Shown here one piece after another: positions 33,912-42,632 of a stretch of 64,000 bases of DNA. Positions within the stretch are counted from its first letter, which is position 1. Every line of letters starts with the position of its first letter. Source of the DNA: JALYOC01 sp036675345 (GTDB lineage Bacteria; Myxococcota; Myxococcia; Myxococcales; Myxococcaceae). The notes under the pieces are model-generated. The model had not been told where the DNA came from and did no database searches. It was given only the letters and a program-made list of their open reading frames with translations. Where the stretch lies: assembly GCA_036675345.1 (NCBI GenBank), contig JAKFFE010000013.1, positions 47,480-111,479 on the forward strand. The letters are read 5' to 3'. Made by a program: the position numbers and the translations under genes.

Positions 33912-35734
33912 CCCCCGATCGGACGGGGGCCGGCCGCTCCGCGGGTGACTTCACCCTGCGCTTCGTGCTGGACGCGCTGGTGCAGCGGCAGGCGCTGGTC
34001 CCGGAGCAGGCCCAGGAGGTGCTGGCCAAGGAGTCCGCCGCCCGGGCGCGGGTGATCAAGGCCCGGGGGCTGCCCGCCAAGGACAGCGCCCGCTATCTGG
34101 TCTCGCCGATCGAGCTGGTGGCCGCGTTCCAGATCCCGGCGCCGGATGGCCGGGGAACCCTGGACGAGGATCGGATCACCGAGCTGGTGGCCCAGGCCGC
34201 CGGGGTGGGCTACCGGAAGATCGACTTCCTGAAGCTGGACATGGCCCTGGCCACCCGCACCGTCTCCCGGCCCTACGCGGAGAAGCACGGGGTGCTCCCG
34301 CTGGAGAAGCCCACTCCCCACCGGCTGGTGGTGGCGGTGGCCAATCCGTTCGAGCGCGAGCTGTTCGACAACGTGGCCCGGATCACCGGGCTGCAGATCG
34401 AACCGGTGCTCTCGGCCAAGACCGACATCCTGCGCGCGATCGCCGATGTGTACGGCTTCAAGCGCACCCTGGCCAAGGCGGCGGACGACTTCTCCGGGGA
34501 GGGTGGTCCGCGGATCTCCAACTTCGAGCAGCTGGTCTCGCTGTCCGGGACCCAGGAGCTGGAGGCCTCCGATCGGCCGATCGTCCAGGCGGTGGACTAC
34601 CTGCTGCGCAACGCGTTCGAGAACCGGGCCTCGGACATCCACATCGAGCCCAAGCGGGACTCCTCGGTGGTGCGGCTGCGGATCGACGGGGTGCTGCACC
34701 CGGTCTACACGCTGCCCCACACCATCCACCTGCCGATCGTCTCCCGGATCAAGACCCTCTCCCGGATGGACATCTCGGAGAAGCGCCGGCCCCAGGACGG
34801 GCGAATCAAGACCGAACGCGACGGCCGGGAGATCGAGCTGCGCGTCTCCACCCTCCCCACCGCGTTCGGCGAAAAAGTCGTGATCCGGGTCTTCGACCCC
34901 GAACACCTGGTCCAGGACATCACCCAGCTGGGCTTCGAGCCGGACGAGAAGGGAGTGTTCGAGGGGTGGATCGATCAGCCCCACGGGCTGATCCTGGTCA
35001 CCGGCCCCACCGGCAGCGGGAAGACCACCACCCTCTACTCGGCGCTCAAGGCGGTGGCCGGGCCGGACGTGAACGTCACCACCGTGGAGGACCCGATCGA
35101 GATGGTGTGGGACGCTTTCAACCAGGTGCAGGTCCAGCCCAAGGTGGGGCTGGATTTCGCCGGGGCGCTGCGCCACATCCTCCGGCAGGACCCGGACGTG
35201 ATCATGGTGGGGGAGATCCGCGATCCGGAGACCGCGGAGAACGCGATCCAGTCGGCGTTGACCGGTCACCTGGTGCTCTCCACCCTCCACACCAACGACG
35301 CCTCGGGAGCGATCAGCCGGATGCAGGATCTGGGAGTGCCCCCCTTCCTGCTCTCCTCCAGCCTGCTGGGAGTGATGGCCCAGCGGCTGCTGCGGCGGAT
35401 CTGCCCCCACTGCGCGCAGGAGACCTCGCTGACCCCGGACCAGCTGGCGGAGCTGAGGGTCCCCTTGCCGCTGCTGGCGGGGGGAGTGCGGCTGATGAAG
35501 GGCGCCGGCTGCGTACGCTGCCGCGGCACCGGCTACTACGGCCGCACCGGGGTGTTCGAGATCCTCAACGTGGACAACACGGTGCGCGAGCTGATCAACC
35601 AGAAGGTCCCGGCGGCACAGGTCACCGAGGCCGCCCGCCGCAGCGGCCTGCGGACCCTGCGCGAGGCCGCGGTGCGCAAGCTGGCCGAGGGGCAGACCAC
35701 CTACGAAGAGGTGATGCGGATGACCGCCACCTGA
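33896..35734 (+). CDS. gspE: GspE/PilB-family type II secretion ATPase
   Basis: This hexameric ATPase powers pseudopilus or pilus assembly. The 612-residue protein has a GspE N-terminal domain (about 60-170), then the core ATPase. Walker A GPTGSGKT is at 370-377. The Asp box (VTTVEDPIEMVW), Walker B (LRQDPDVIMVGEIRD) and His box (STLHTNDASGAISR) are present. The zinc-binding tetracysteine is C503, C506, C539, C542, as in GspE. The GTG at 33896 gives a 16-nt overlap with the MYXO-CTERM gene and the N-terminus MATPLTPDRTG. GspE is favoured over PilB by the zinc loop and context, but no other secretion genes are in the window. Confidence 0.88.
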   Translation: MATPLTPDRTGAGRSAGDFTLRFVLDALVQRQALVPEQAQEVLAKESAARARVIKARGLPAKDSARYLVSPIELVAAFQIPAPDGRGTLDEDRITELVAQAAGVGYRKIDFLKLDMALATRTVSRPYAEKHGVLPLEKPTPHRLVVAVANPFERELFDNVARITGLQIEPVLSAKTDILRAIADVYGFKRTLAKAADDFSGEGGPRISNFEQLVSLSGTQELEASDRPIVQAVDYLLRNAFENRASDIHIEPKRDSSVVRLRIDGVLHPVYTLPHTIHLPIVSRIKTLSRMDISEKRRPQDGRIKTERDGREIELRVSTLPTAFGEKVVIRVFDPEHLVQDITQLGFEPDEKGVFEGWIDQPHGLILVTGPTGSGKTTTLYSALKAVAGPDVNVTTVEDPIEMVWDAFNQVQVQPKVGLDFAGALRHILRQDPDVIMVGEIRDPETAENAIQSALTGHLVLSTLHTNDASGAISRMQDLGVPPFLLSSSLLGVMAQRLLRRICPHCAQETSLTPDQLAELRVPLPLLAGGVRLMKGAGCVRCRGTGYYGRTGVFEILNVDNTVRELINQKVPAAQVTEAARRSGLRTLREAAVRKLAEGQTTYEEVMRMTAT

Positions 35735-35750
35735 ACCCCCGCAAGCAAAA

Positions 35751-35774
35751 GGGCCCCAGCCGAAGCTGGAGCCC
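35751..35774 (-). terminator. Intrinsic terminator of the lipoprotein-OMP operon
   Basis: On the minus strand GGGC and CCAGC arms with one mismatch close around a TTCG tetraloop and are followed by TTTTGC. It lies about 25 nt downstream of the outer-membrane protein stop and converges on gspE. Confidence 0.7.
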
Positions 35775-35798
35775 CGGAGGCGCGGAGCGCCGGCGAAG

Positions 35799-37316
35799 CT
35801 AGAACCGCGCCTGGAGGATGGTGTTGAACCCCAGCGCGTCCGGCTTCTCGTACACCAGCTGGGTGACCCCGGTGGGGTCGTCCCGGAACGTGGTCCGATT
35901 CTCGTCGCGGGTGTAATAGACCTCGCCGATCGCGGCCACCGACTCGGAGAGATCCCAGCGGAAGGTGGCCTTGGCGGAGACGATCGGAATCGGGATATCG
36001 CCCGCCTTGAGGAGCGAGAACTGGCTCACGTCCCGGACCACCACGGTGCGCGATCCGGTCAGCCCCGACGGCGGGTTGTTGCCACCGAAGAGGGTGGTGG
36101 GAGGGGTGAACGCCGCCGGCTGCTGCACGCCGAAGATCACCCCCGGGGTGAAGTGCCAGGTGGGGAAGTGGTAGTCCACGCCCACCGCGCCGAAGAGCTC
36201 CGGCTGCAGCACGGTGCCGTCCGGCAGGTTCCGGAAGGGCGGGAAGCCGGGCACGTCGAACTGGATGTAGGTGAAGCTCCGGTAGAGCGCCAGCACGTGG
36301 GCGCGCAGATAGTTGACCTTCACCCGGGCGGAGAGGGCGCCGGCGGTGGCCCACTGCCCCTCGGTCTGGGCGAACACGTCCGGATCCTCCAGGGTCTGGA
36401 CCAGACCGCTGCCCTCCAATTCCACCGTGTAGGAGAGGCCGCCGGGGTAGGTCTCCGGGCGGAAGAAGCGCTGGGTCTGCTCCGGGTCGTTCCGGTACAG
36501 GGTCAGGTCCACCGAGGTGCCGATCGGCTCCCCGACGTGGAACACCGCGTGGGCCGAGGCGCCGGCCGCGTTCACCGGGGCGCGGATGCCCTGGGTGGCC
36601 AGGCCGGGGATCAGGCCCTTCTGGAAGTAGCCACCGTTGCCCTCCAGCCGCAGGGTGGGCAGCACGTCGATGCCGGCGCCGCCCAGAAAGCCGTAGGCGG
36701 TCTCCTGCTCCGAGAGCAGGTCATTGAGGATCAGCGCGGTCTTGGCGCCGGCGAAGGCGTACCAGTTGTCCTTGGTCAACTGCAGCTTCACGCCGGGGAC
36801 ACCGGCCGCCACGCTCTTGGGGGTGAAGATGCTGCTGCCGCCCCAGGTGATCCGGTAGGCGTAGCCCAGCCGGAAACGGTCCGCGGAGACCGGAAAGCCG
36901 GTCAGCGAGATGCTGTCCTTCTCGCCCCAGCTGGGCGGGGTGTAGGTGAGCCGGATGTAGCTGGAATCATCTCGCAGCGTGATCTGCCCGCTGCTGCCCT
37001 CCAGCACCAGGGCGGCGAAGGCGGCCTCGGTGACCAGCCCCTCGAAGAAGGCGGGGGCCTTCTTGTAGAGCACCACGTGCGAGAGGGTCTCGAAGCCGGA
37101 GAAGCGGCTGTTGAAGTTGTCGTAGAACTGGGTGTTCTGGTTGCCGGCGCCAAACCGCGCGTTCGGGCTGTTCACCGTGGTCTCTCCGGCCGCGGCCAGA
37201 ACGTTGTCGTCGGCGAAGACGAACGAGAGACGGGTATCAAAGAAGTCGCCCGCATGAGCCGCGGACGCGCCCGCTACACTCGCCGCAATCGCGACGGCAC
37301 AAAGCTGCTTACGCAC
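35799..37316 (-). CDS. Outer-membrane beta-barrel-like protein
   Basis: This 505-residue protein has a signal peptide (MRKQLCAVAIAASVAGASAAHA). The rest is a long run of alternating amphipathic strands rich in aromatic and Gly residues, and it ends in QARF, a C-terminal Phe typical of BAM substrates. I recognise no specific transport family. It is the third gene of a minus-strand operon, 72 nt after a lipoprotein gene. A pore or structural barrel served by the two upstream lipoproteins is an inference from position. Confidence 0.78.
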   Translation of the reverse strand: MRKQLCAVAIAASVAGASAAHAGDFFDTRLSFVFADDNVLAAAGETTVNSPNARFGAGNQNTQFYDNFNSRFSGFETLSHVVLYKKAPAFFEGLVTEAAFAALVLEGSSGQITLRDDSSYIRLTYTPPSWGEKDSISLTGFPVSADRFRLGYAYRITWGGSSIFTPKSVAAGVPGVKLQLTKDNWYAFAGAKTALILNDLLSEQETAYGFLGGAGIDVLPTLRLEGNGGYFQKGLIPGLATQGIRAPVNAAGASAHAVFHVGEPIGTSVDLTLYRNDPEQTQRFFRPETYPGGLSYTVELEGSGLVQTLEDPDVFAQTEGQWATAGALSARVKVNYLRAHVLALYRSFTYIQFDVPGFPPFRNLPDGTVLQPELFGAVGVDYHFPTWHFTPGVIFGVQQPAAFTPPTTLFGGNNPPSGLTGSRTVVVRDVSQFSLLKAGDIPIPIVSAKATFRWDLSESVAAIGEVYYTRDENRTTFRDDPTGVTQLVYEKPDALGFNTILQARF

Positions 37317-37388
37317 TATCCCCTCCAGCGGGCGGCGCTGGGTGAGCCGCCCTCGAGTCCTAGAATTGCAAAACGGTCACGACCAGAA

Positions 37389-39392
37389 TCACGGCTGACA
37401 AGGTTCGATCGGCGCCGGGCACTGCATGCCCTGGCCCGGGTGACAGCAGACGTCGTCCAGATCCCTCGGGATCACCATCCAGCGCGGGCGGGCCGGCTGG
37501 ACCTGACGCAGGTGGCCGACGATGTCGTAGGTGGCGCCCTGCATGAACCGGCACTGCTCGGCGGCGGCCGCGTCCGGGTCGGTGGGGCTGCACTCCACCT
37601 CCAGATCCGGAGCCACGTCCTTGAGGACGGTGAGCAGGCGGGTCCGCCGGTTCACGCCCAGCTTGCAGCTGGCGGTGACCGCCGGATCCGCGGAGAGCAG
37701 GGAGAGGGAGGTGGCGCCGGGCTGGAAGAACGGCTGGTCCAGGGTGCTGGCGGTCAGCACCGGGTCCTCGGTGGTGGCGGTGACGGTGGCGTCCCCCAGC
37801 TTGTAGTGCACCGGGGCATCACAGAAGAGGTTCAGCTGCTGACCGGCCTGGAAGGCGGTGGAGCGGACCGCCGCGGCGGTGGTGGTCAGGGTGGTGATCT
37901 GACCGATCGACTCGTCCAGCCCCGCCTCCTTGGGACCAATCCCCGCCAGCTCCACCGTCAGCTGACCGAAGTTGGCGTAGGCGGTGCGCTCGGTGCACAC
38001 CGTCTGCTGGTAGGCCCCGAGGCTGTTGGTGCAGTCGATGTAGCACTGGGTCTCCTCGGCGGCGGGGCCGGAGGGAGGACCAAACGGGCACTGTCCCCAC
38101 AGCCGCTCCCCGGAGAAGTCATCGCGGTAGTCGCAGAAGAACTCCACCTCCCCGTCGGCGTTGCGATCACAGGCCGCGTACGCGGTGGGCAGCTTGGCGT
38201 GGGAGAGCCGGACCAGGGTGGACTCCAGGCTCTCCATCTTGAGGTTGCGCCGGGAGTTCGCGCACAGGGTGTCGGTGATGTACGGGGAGCCCAGGCCGCA
38301 GGTGCGCAGGGTGATGTCGTTGACCGGCACCTGGTCCAGCCACTTGGTCCACAGCGCCGGGTTGGACTGCAGCCGGACCTTCTCCTTGATGTTCCAGGCG
38401 GCGAAGGTCAGCTGGGTGGTGCTGGTGAACTCCTGCATCGATCCGCTGACCGCGAAGAGCAGGTCCCCCACATCCAGCCCGTCCGGGTGGCTGTAGTTGT
38501 AGACGTAGATCGAACCGTAGGTCCCGGGCAGAAAGCCGGCGGGCTCGGGCACGGGCATCACCGGATCGCTGGTGGTCAACACCTCCGGGATCCGGCAGGA
38601 GTTGATGTCGGTCAGGTAGAAGCCGGAGCCGTCGATCCCGGTGACCACCATCGCCACCTCCAGCCCGTCCCGATCCGGATCTCCGGCGCAGTTCTGGACG
38701 ATCTGGGGACCGGCGGTGGGGGCGCGGCCGACGTTGACGAACTGCCCCACGAAGGGAGAGCTGCGGTTGTCCTCGCCGTCCACCTTCTGCAACTTCGCCA
38801 AGGTGGGCTCCTCGAAGTAGATGGACCGGGAGAGGCCGGTGACGAAGGTCCGGGGGAACTGCAGCGTGCTCTCTTCGGGGTAGCCGGGGATGGGGATCTG
38901 GGCCCCGGCGCCGTCGAACAGCGGCAAGGGGCGGGCGTCCTCCACCCACACCCGGGCCTCGCCGTAGATGTGGTTGGCGCGGACCTGGAAGGTGGTCGCG
39001 GAGTTGGTGATGTTGCCGGTGCGGAAGAAGTAGTCCAGCGCCAGATCCCCGGGCAGCACCCGGAAGGAGACCGGGCGCGGCTGGGTGAGGGTGGTGATGT
39101 TGTTGCCGGTCCGATCCAGGGCCTGGACAGTCACCCGGAAGTCCACATCCCCGTTGCTGATCGCGTAGGGGCAGTCCGGGGTTCCACGCACCGCCGGGGG
39201 GACCAGGTTGTCGGAGCCGCCGTAGTTCCTGGCGCAGGCGGGCACCACCGGCGCGGGGGTGGTGGACTCCGCCAGGAAGACCCCCTGCAGGGTCACCCGG
39301 AAGCCGGAGAGGTCCGTTACCGGGGGCGCCTCCTCGGTGACGAAACAGCCGGCCGAGGACAGCGCCAGCGCCGCATAGAGTGCCTTCTTCAT
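37389..39392 (-). CDS. Large lipoprotein with Cys-rich and Ig-like beta regions
   Basis: The N-terminus MKKALYAALALSSAGC is a lipoprotein signal with the acylated Cys at 16; residue 17 is Phe, which does not argue for inner-membrane retention. The 667-residue mature chain is beta-rich with many polar loops and about fifteen cysteines, some in closely spaced pairs (CDRNADGEVEFFCDY and CYIDCTNS). The region around residues 240-310 resembles an OB or Ig-like extracellular module. I do not recognise a named family. Its ATG overlaps the stop of the upstream 5'-nucleotidase-like gene as TAATG, so it is coupled to it. Confidence 0.78.
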   Translation of the reverse strand: MKKALYAALALSSAGCFVTEEAPPVTDLSGFRVTLQGVFLAESTTPAPVVPACARNYGGSDNLVPPAVRGTPDCPYAISNGDVDFRVTVQALDRTGNNITTLTQPRPVSFRVLPGDLALDYFFRTGNITNSATTFQVRANHIYGEARVWVEDARPLPLFDGAGAQIPIPGYPEESTLQFPRTFVTGLSRSIYFEEPTLAKLQKVDGEDNRSSPFVGQFVNVGRAPTAGPQIVQNCAGDPDRDGLEVAMVVTGIDGSGFYLTDINSCRIPEVLTTSDPVMPVPEPAGFLPGTYGSIYVYNYSHPDGLDVGDLLFAVSGSMQEFTSTTQLTFAAWNIKEKVRLQSNPALWTKWLDQVPVNDITLRTCGLGSPYITDTLCANSRRNLKMESLESTLVRLSHAKLPTAYAACDRNADGEVEFFCDYRDDFSGERLWGQCPFGPPSGPAAEETQCYIDCTNSLGAYQQTVCTERTAYANFGQLTVELAGIGPKEAGLDESIGQITTLTTTAAAVRSTAFQAGQQLNLFCDAPVHYKLGDATVTATTEDPVLTASTLDQPFFQPGATSLSLLSADPAVTASCKLGVNRRTRLLTVLKDVAPDLEVECSPTDPDAAAAEQCRFMQGATYDIVGHLRQVQPARPRWMVIPRDLDDVCCHPGQGMQCPAPIEPCQP

Positions 39393-41818
39393 TACTTCAG
39401 CCTCCGGCCGATGCGGCCGTCTTCCGACCCGAGGGTGACCGACATCGCGGTCGGGTTGTCACAGAACGCCCGGGTCTCCTGGGTGATCGACCCGCACAGC
39501 TCCACCTTGTTGGCGACCACGTCCGCGCAGGTGCAGCGGCCGAGGTTGGGACCGGAGTTGGGCAGCACGCACTGGGTGCGCATCGCATCGGTGATCTCGC
39601 CGCAGGCGGGCTTGCCGGCCAGCAGGTCCCCGCAGTCGCAGCCGTCCACTCCGGCCACTGGCTCGTGGGTCTTCTCCGCGAAGGCCCGGGTCTGCTGGCA
39701 GAAGTTGATCACCTGCTCTTCGACCACGTAGGTGCCGTTGATCAGCAGGCCGCAGGGCTTGCCGTCGGCGTCCACCAGCTGCCCCTCGGCGGAGCGCCGG
39801 TTGGTCAGGTACTCGTCGCAGGAACAGAAGTTCTGCATGTAGCCGATCAGCGAGTCGCGCAGCGGGATCCCGGTCTCGATGCGGGTGGTGTTCCGCTTGA
39901 GGACCGCGAACCCGGAGCCGCCCTTGGCGATGTAGTCGTTGACCGCGATCTTGTAGGTGGCGTTCGGATCCAGCGGCCGCTCGCCGATGGTGATGTCGGT
40001 GGCGGTCCGGGCGTAGCAGCGGAACCCGGAGAGATCCTCCAGACACTGCCAGGGCGCGCGGCCCTCGCGGTCCTCCTGGGGACAGTCCCGGCCCTCCTGC
40101 TCCTTGGTGCACTCCAGGCGCAGGGCGTTGAGCTGGGCCTGGGCGCAGTCCATGGTGAAGCGGGCGCCGGAGATCTGGGCCTGGCTCTGGCAACCACGTT
40201 CGGCGGAGCGGTCGGCCACGAAGTCGAACAGCTCCTGCAGCTCCACCCCGGAGAGGTACATGATGTTGATCGTGTTCTCGAACGGGAACACGTTGAACAT
40301 CGACTCCTGGGTGAGGGTGCCCACGTAGAGGTTGTCGCGGATGCCCAGGGTGTTGGTCAGCGCCACCTCCGCCTCCACCCGGCGCCGCTTGCGCATCGAG
40401 TCGGCGGTGATGTTCCCCAGCGGCGAGTCTCCGCCGGTGGAGTTGTTGCGGCGGCCGATGTCCCGCGGGGCATAGCCGAAGATCGAGGAGAGCTGGAGGT
40501 TCACGTCCATCTCCATCACGTAGGGCTGCAGCAGCTCCTGGGCGTCGAGATCCTCCTGCGCCGTGCAACCGACCACCGCCTCGCGGACCTTGTCGTTGGC
40601 GCGGAAGGTGCCCGGATCCCAGAAGCCTGCCTGGTAGAAGGCGCGGATCGAGTCGTTGCACCACACCCCGTCCAGCGGGAACACCTTGTAGTCGTGGCTG
40701 AGCACCTCGGCGCCCCGGGCCAGGCGTTCGGGGTCCTCGGTGCCGACCGGCATCTCCACCACCACATCCAGCCGGCCCATGAACTTGGCGAACGCGCCGG
40801 AGTGCACCAGCAGGGTGCGGTGACCGGCGGGATCCTGGAGGACCTGGGGGGGGCTGAGCACCACGTGCAGGTGGCCACCGAAGACGATGTCCACCCCGGA
40901 GATACCCGGGATCCAGACCCGGACCATGTGGCCGTCGGGGATCGGTTCGCCCTCCGGGACCGGGGGGAAGGCCTCCAGCACCGTCCACTGGCTGTGCTCC
41001 CGGGTGGTGAACTCCTTGATCCGTCCGTACTCGTAGTAGGCGTCGTAGCCATTGATCAGCTCCTGGTCCTCGTAGAGGCCGAGGTGGCTGGTGACGACGA
41101 TCATGTCCACCATCGGGCGGAGCAGATCCACGTACGCGCGCAGCGCCTCGTTCTGCTCCCAGGGGGTGGCCTGCAGGGAGTTGCCGCCCTCCACCAGGGA
41201 GTTGAGGGAGGAGACGTTGGCCATCCCCACGATCCCGACCTTGATCCCCTGGAGGTTCCGGATCTGGTACGCCGAGGTGTAGAGGGGGGAGAGGTTGCTA
41301 TCCAGCTGCTTGGCGTCCTCCCAGATGTAATTGGCGGCCAGCAGACCGAAGGTGGCGTGGTCCCGGGCCTGCTCGGCGAAGTTCTTTGCCCCGGAGTCGA
41401 ACTCGTGGTTCCCCACCACCGCCGCGTCCAACCCCAGCAGGGAGAGGAACTTGAACTCCACCTCGCCGTTGTTCTGGTTGTAGATCGGCGCGCCCTGGAA
41501 GCTGTCCCCGGAGTCCAGGTGGAGGAGGCGCTCGGAGTTCGCCCGCTCCCGCTTGGCGATCGCCGACATCCGCGCTCCGCCGCCGAAGGGCCCCACGTCC
41601 GGGATCAGCCCCAGGTCCTGGTCGGTCTTGATCGGCGAGTAGTCGTACGGGATCAGCCGGGAGTGGATGTCCGAGGTGTGCAGGAAGCTGACCCGCACCT
41701 GCTGGCCCCGCAGGTCATAGTCCTCGCCCTCCAGGACGGGCAGACAGGAGGTGAGGACCGAGGCGGTGGCGAGGACGGTCGCACACAGCAGGTTTCGCAG
41801 AGGGAACGCGAGGCTCAA
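39392..41818 (-). CDS. 5'-nucleotidase/metallophosphatase-family lipoprotein
   Basis: This 808-residue protein begins with a lipoprotein signal (lipobox LTSC, Cys25) from a TTG start at 41818. The calcineurin-like phosphoesterase domain (about 40-330) has the metal set of UshA/5'-nucleotidases: HTSDIH (D50, H52), GDSFQG (D105), GNHEFD (N137, H138), VTSHLG and GGHLH. The C-terminal 5'-nucleotidase domain (about 450-690) shows the N-terminal strand, LSGVELQELFDF and the GGSGFAVL loop. After it come Cys-rich repeats. The active site appears complete, so hydrolysis of nucleotides or other phosphoesters at the surface is plausible. It leads a three-gene operon. Confidence 0.87.
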   Translation of the reverse strand: MSLAFPLRNLLCATVLATASVLTSCLPVLEGEDYDLRGQQVRVSFLHTSDIHSRLIPYDYSPIKTDQDLGLIPDVGPFGGGARMSAIAKRERANSERLLHLDSGDSFQGAPIYNQNNGEVEFKFLSLLGLDAAVVGNHEFDSGAKNFAEQARDHATFGLLAANYIWEDAKQLDSNLSPLYTSAYQIRNLQGIKVGIVGMANVSSLNSLVEGGNSLQATPWEQNEALRAYVDLLRPMVDMIVVTSHLGLYEDQELINGYDAYYEYGRIKEFTTREHSQWTVLEAFPPVPEGEPIPDGHMVRVWIPGISGVDIVFGGHLHVVLSPPQVLQDPAGHRTLLVHSGAFAKFMGRLDVVVEMPVGTEDPERLARGAEVLSHDYKVFPLDGVWCNDSIRAFYQAGFWDPGTFRANDKVREAVVGCTAQEDLDAQELLQPYVMEMDVNLQLSSIFGYAPRDIGRRNNSTGGDSPLGNITADSMRKRRRVEAEVALTNTLGIRDNLYVGTLTQESMFNVFPFENTINIMYLSGVELQELFDFVADRSAERGCQSQAQISGARFTMDCAQAQLNALRLECTKEQEGRDCPQEDREGRAPWQCLEDLSGFRCYARTATDITIGERPLDPNATYKIAVNDYIAKGGSGFAVLKRNTTRIETGIPLRDSLIGYMQNFCSCDEYLTNRRSAEGQLVDADGKPCGLLINGTYVVEEQVINFCQQTRAFAEKTHEPVAGVDGCDCGDLLAGKPACGEITDAMRTQCVLPNSGPNLGRCTCADVVANKVELCGSITQETRAFCDNPTAMSVTLGSEDGRIGRRLK
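39461..39640 (-). repeat. Tandem CxC repeats at the end of the 5'-nucleotidase-like protein
   Basis: Two units, coded at about 39569-39640 and 39461-39535, read CDCGDLLAGKPACGEIT and CTCADVVANKVELCGSIT. Each then has a charged stretch ending in Cys. A third, related CSCDEYL lies upstream. Confidence 0.65.
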
Positions 41819-41926
41819 GGGTTTCTCTCTTCGGGGCGGCCTGGAAAGATGGCGCGGCAAGGTACGGGATCCGCAAAAGCTGTTCAAGGGCGCACAGTTG
41901 AAGGCACTGGGGTACGAGGGACGGGA

Positions 41927-42601
41927 ATGAAGCCGACCGGTGAAGTGGAGGTGACTGCGATCGAGGTCCTGGAGGATTTCACCTCCACCGCCCGGTGCGA
42001 CGAGGGCTTCTTGCACGTCCGGCGGCTTCGTTGCCAGAACCGGCGGGCGGATGGGACCCACTCGCCCGTGTACCGGGTAGACGTGGTGGATCGCCCCCGG
42101 CTGGACGCGGTGGCGGTGGTGCTCTACCGCCGGGCCGGATCGGGCCTGGAGGTGCTGACCCGGATGAACCTCCGCCCGGCCGCCTACTTCCGCAAGGACC
42201 AGACCCCCAACCTCCCGGACGGGCAGATCCACCTGCGGGTGGAAGAGATCGTGGCCGGGGTGCTGGAGCCGGAGGATCAGGGGGAGGCCGGGCTGCGGCA
42301 CCGGGCGGCGGAGGAGGCCCGTGAAGAGGCGGGCTACCCGGTCACCGCCGATCAGGTGCGGCTGCTGGGGGGACCGGTCTTCATGCTGCCGGGGACGGTC
42401 TCGGAGAAGATCTTCCTGGCCGCGGTGGACGTCACCGGCCTGGTGCCCGGAAGGCCGGAGGGGGATGGCTCCCCCCTGGAGGAGGGGAGCGCGCTGCGCT
42501 GGCGGGAGCTGTCCGCGGGACTGGCGGCCTGCCGCACAGGCGAGATCCAGGACGCCAAGACCGAGGTGGCCTGGGCGCGGCTGCTCGCGGCTGGGTGGTA
42601 G
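41927..42601 (+). CDS. Nudix hydrolase, ADP-sugar pyrophosphatase-like
   Basis: This 224-residue protein has a Nudix fold. The Nudix box is recognisable as AAEEAREEAGY with the metal-binding EEXXEE core intact; the preceding Gly/Glu spacing is off by one, so the box is slightly degenerate. The N-terminus has the beta strands typical of ADP-ribose/NDP-sugar pyrophosphatases (VYRVDVVDRPRLDAVAVVLY). The substrate is unknown. The ATG at 41927 follows GAGGGA. It is transcribed away from the 5'-nucleotidase operon and ends in a hairpin shared with the MFS gene. Confidence 0.88.
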   Translation: MKPTGEVEVTAIEVLEDFTSTARCDEGFLHVRRLRCQNRRADGTHSPVYRVDVVDRPRLDAVAVVLYRRAGSGLEVLTRMNLRPAAYFRKDQTPNLPDGQIHLRVEEIVAGVLEPEDQGEAGLRHRAAEEAREEAGYPVTADQVRLLGGPVFMLPGTVSEKIFLAAVDVTGLVPGRPEGDGSPLEEGSALRWRELSAGLAACRTGEIQDAKTEVAWARLLAAGW

Positions 42602-42624
42602 CCAGCTCCGGGGCCGGAGCTGGC
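42601..42624. terminator. Convergent hairpin between Nudix and MFS genes
   Basis: GCCAGCTCCG (42601-42610) pairs perfectly with CGGAGCTGGC (42615-42624) around 4 nt. It overlaps the last base of the Nudix stop and lies 9 nt from the MFS stop. No U tract. Confidence 0.55.
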
Positions 42625-42632
42625 GGGTGGGC

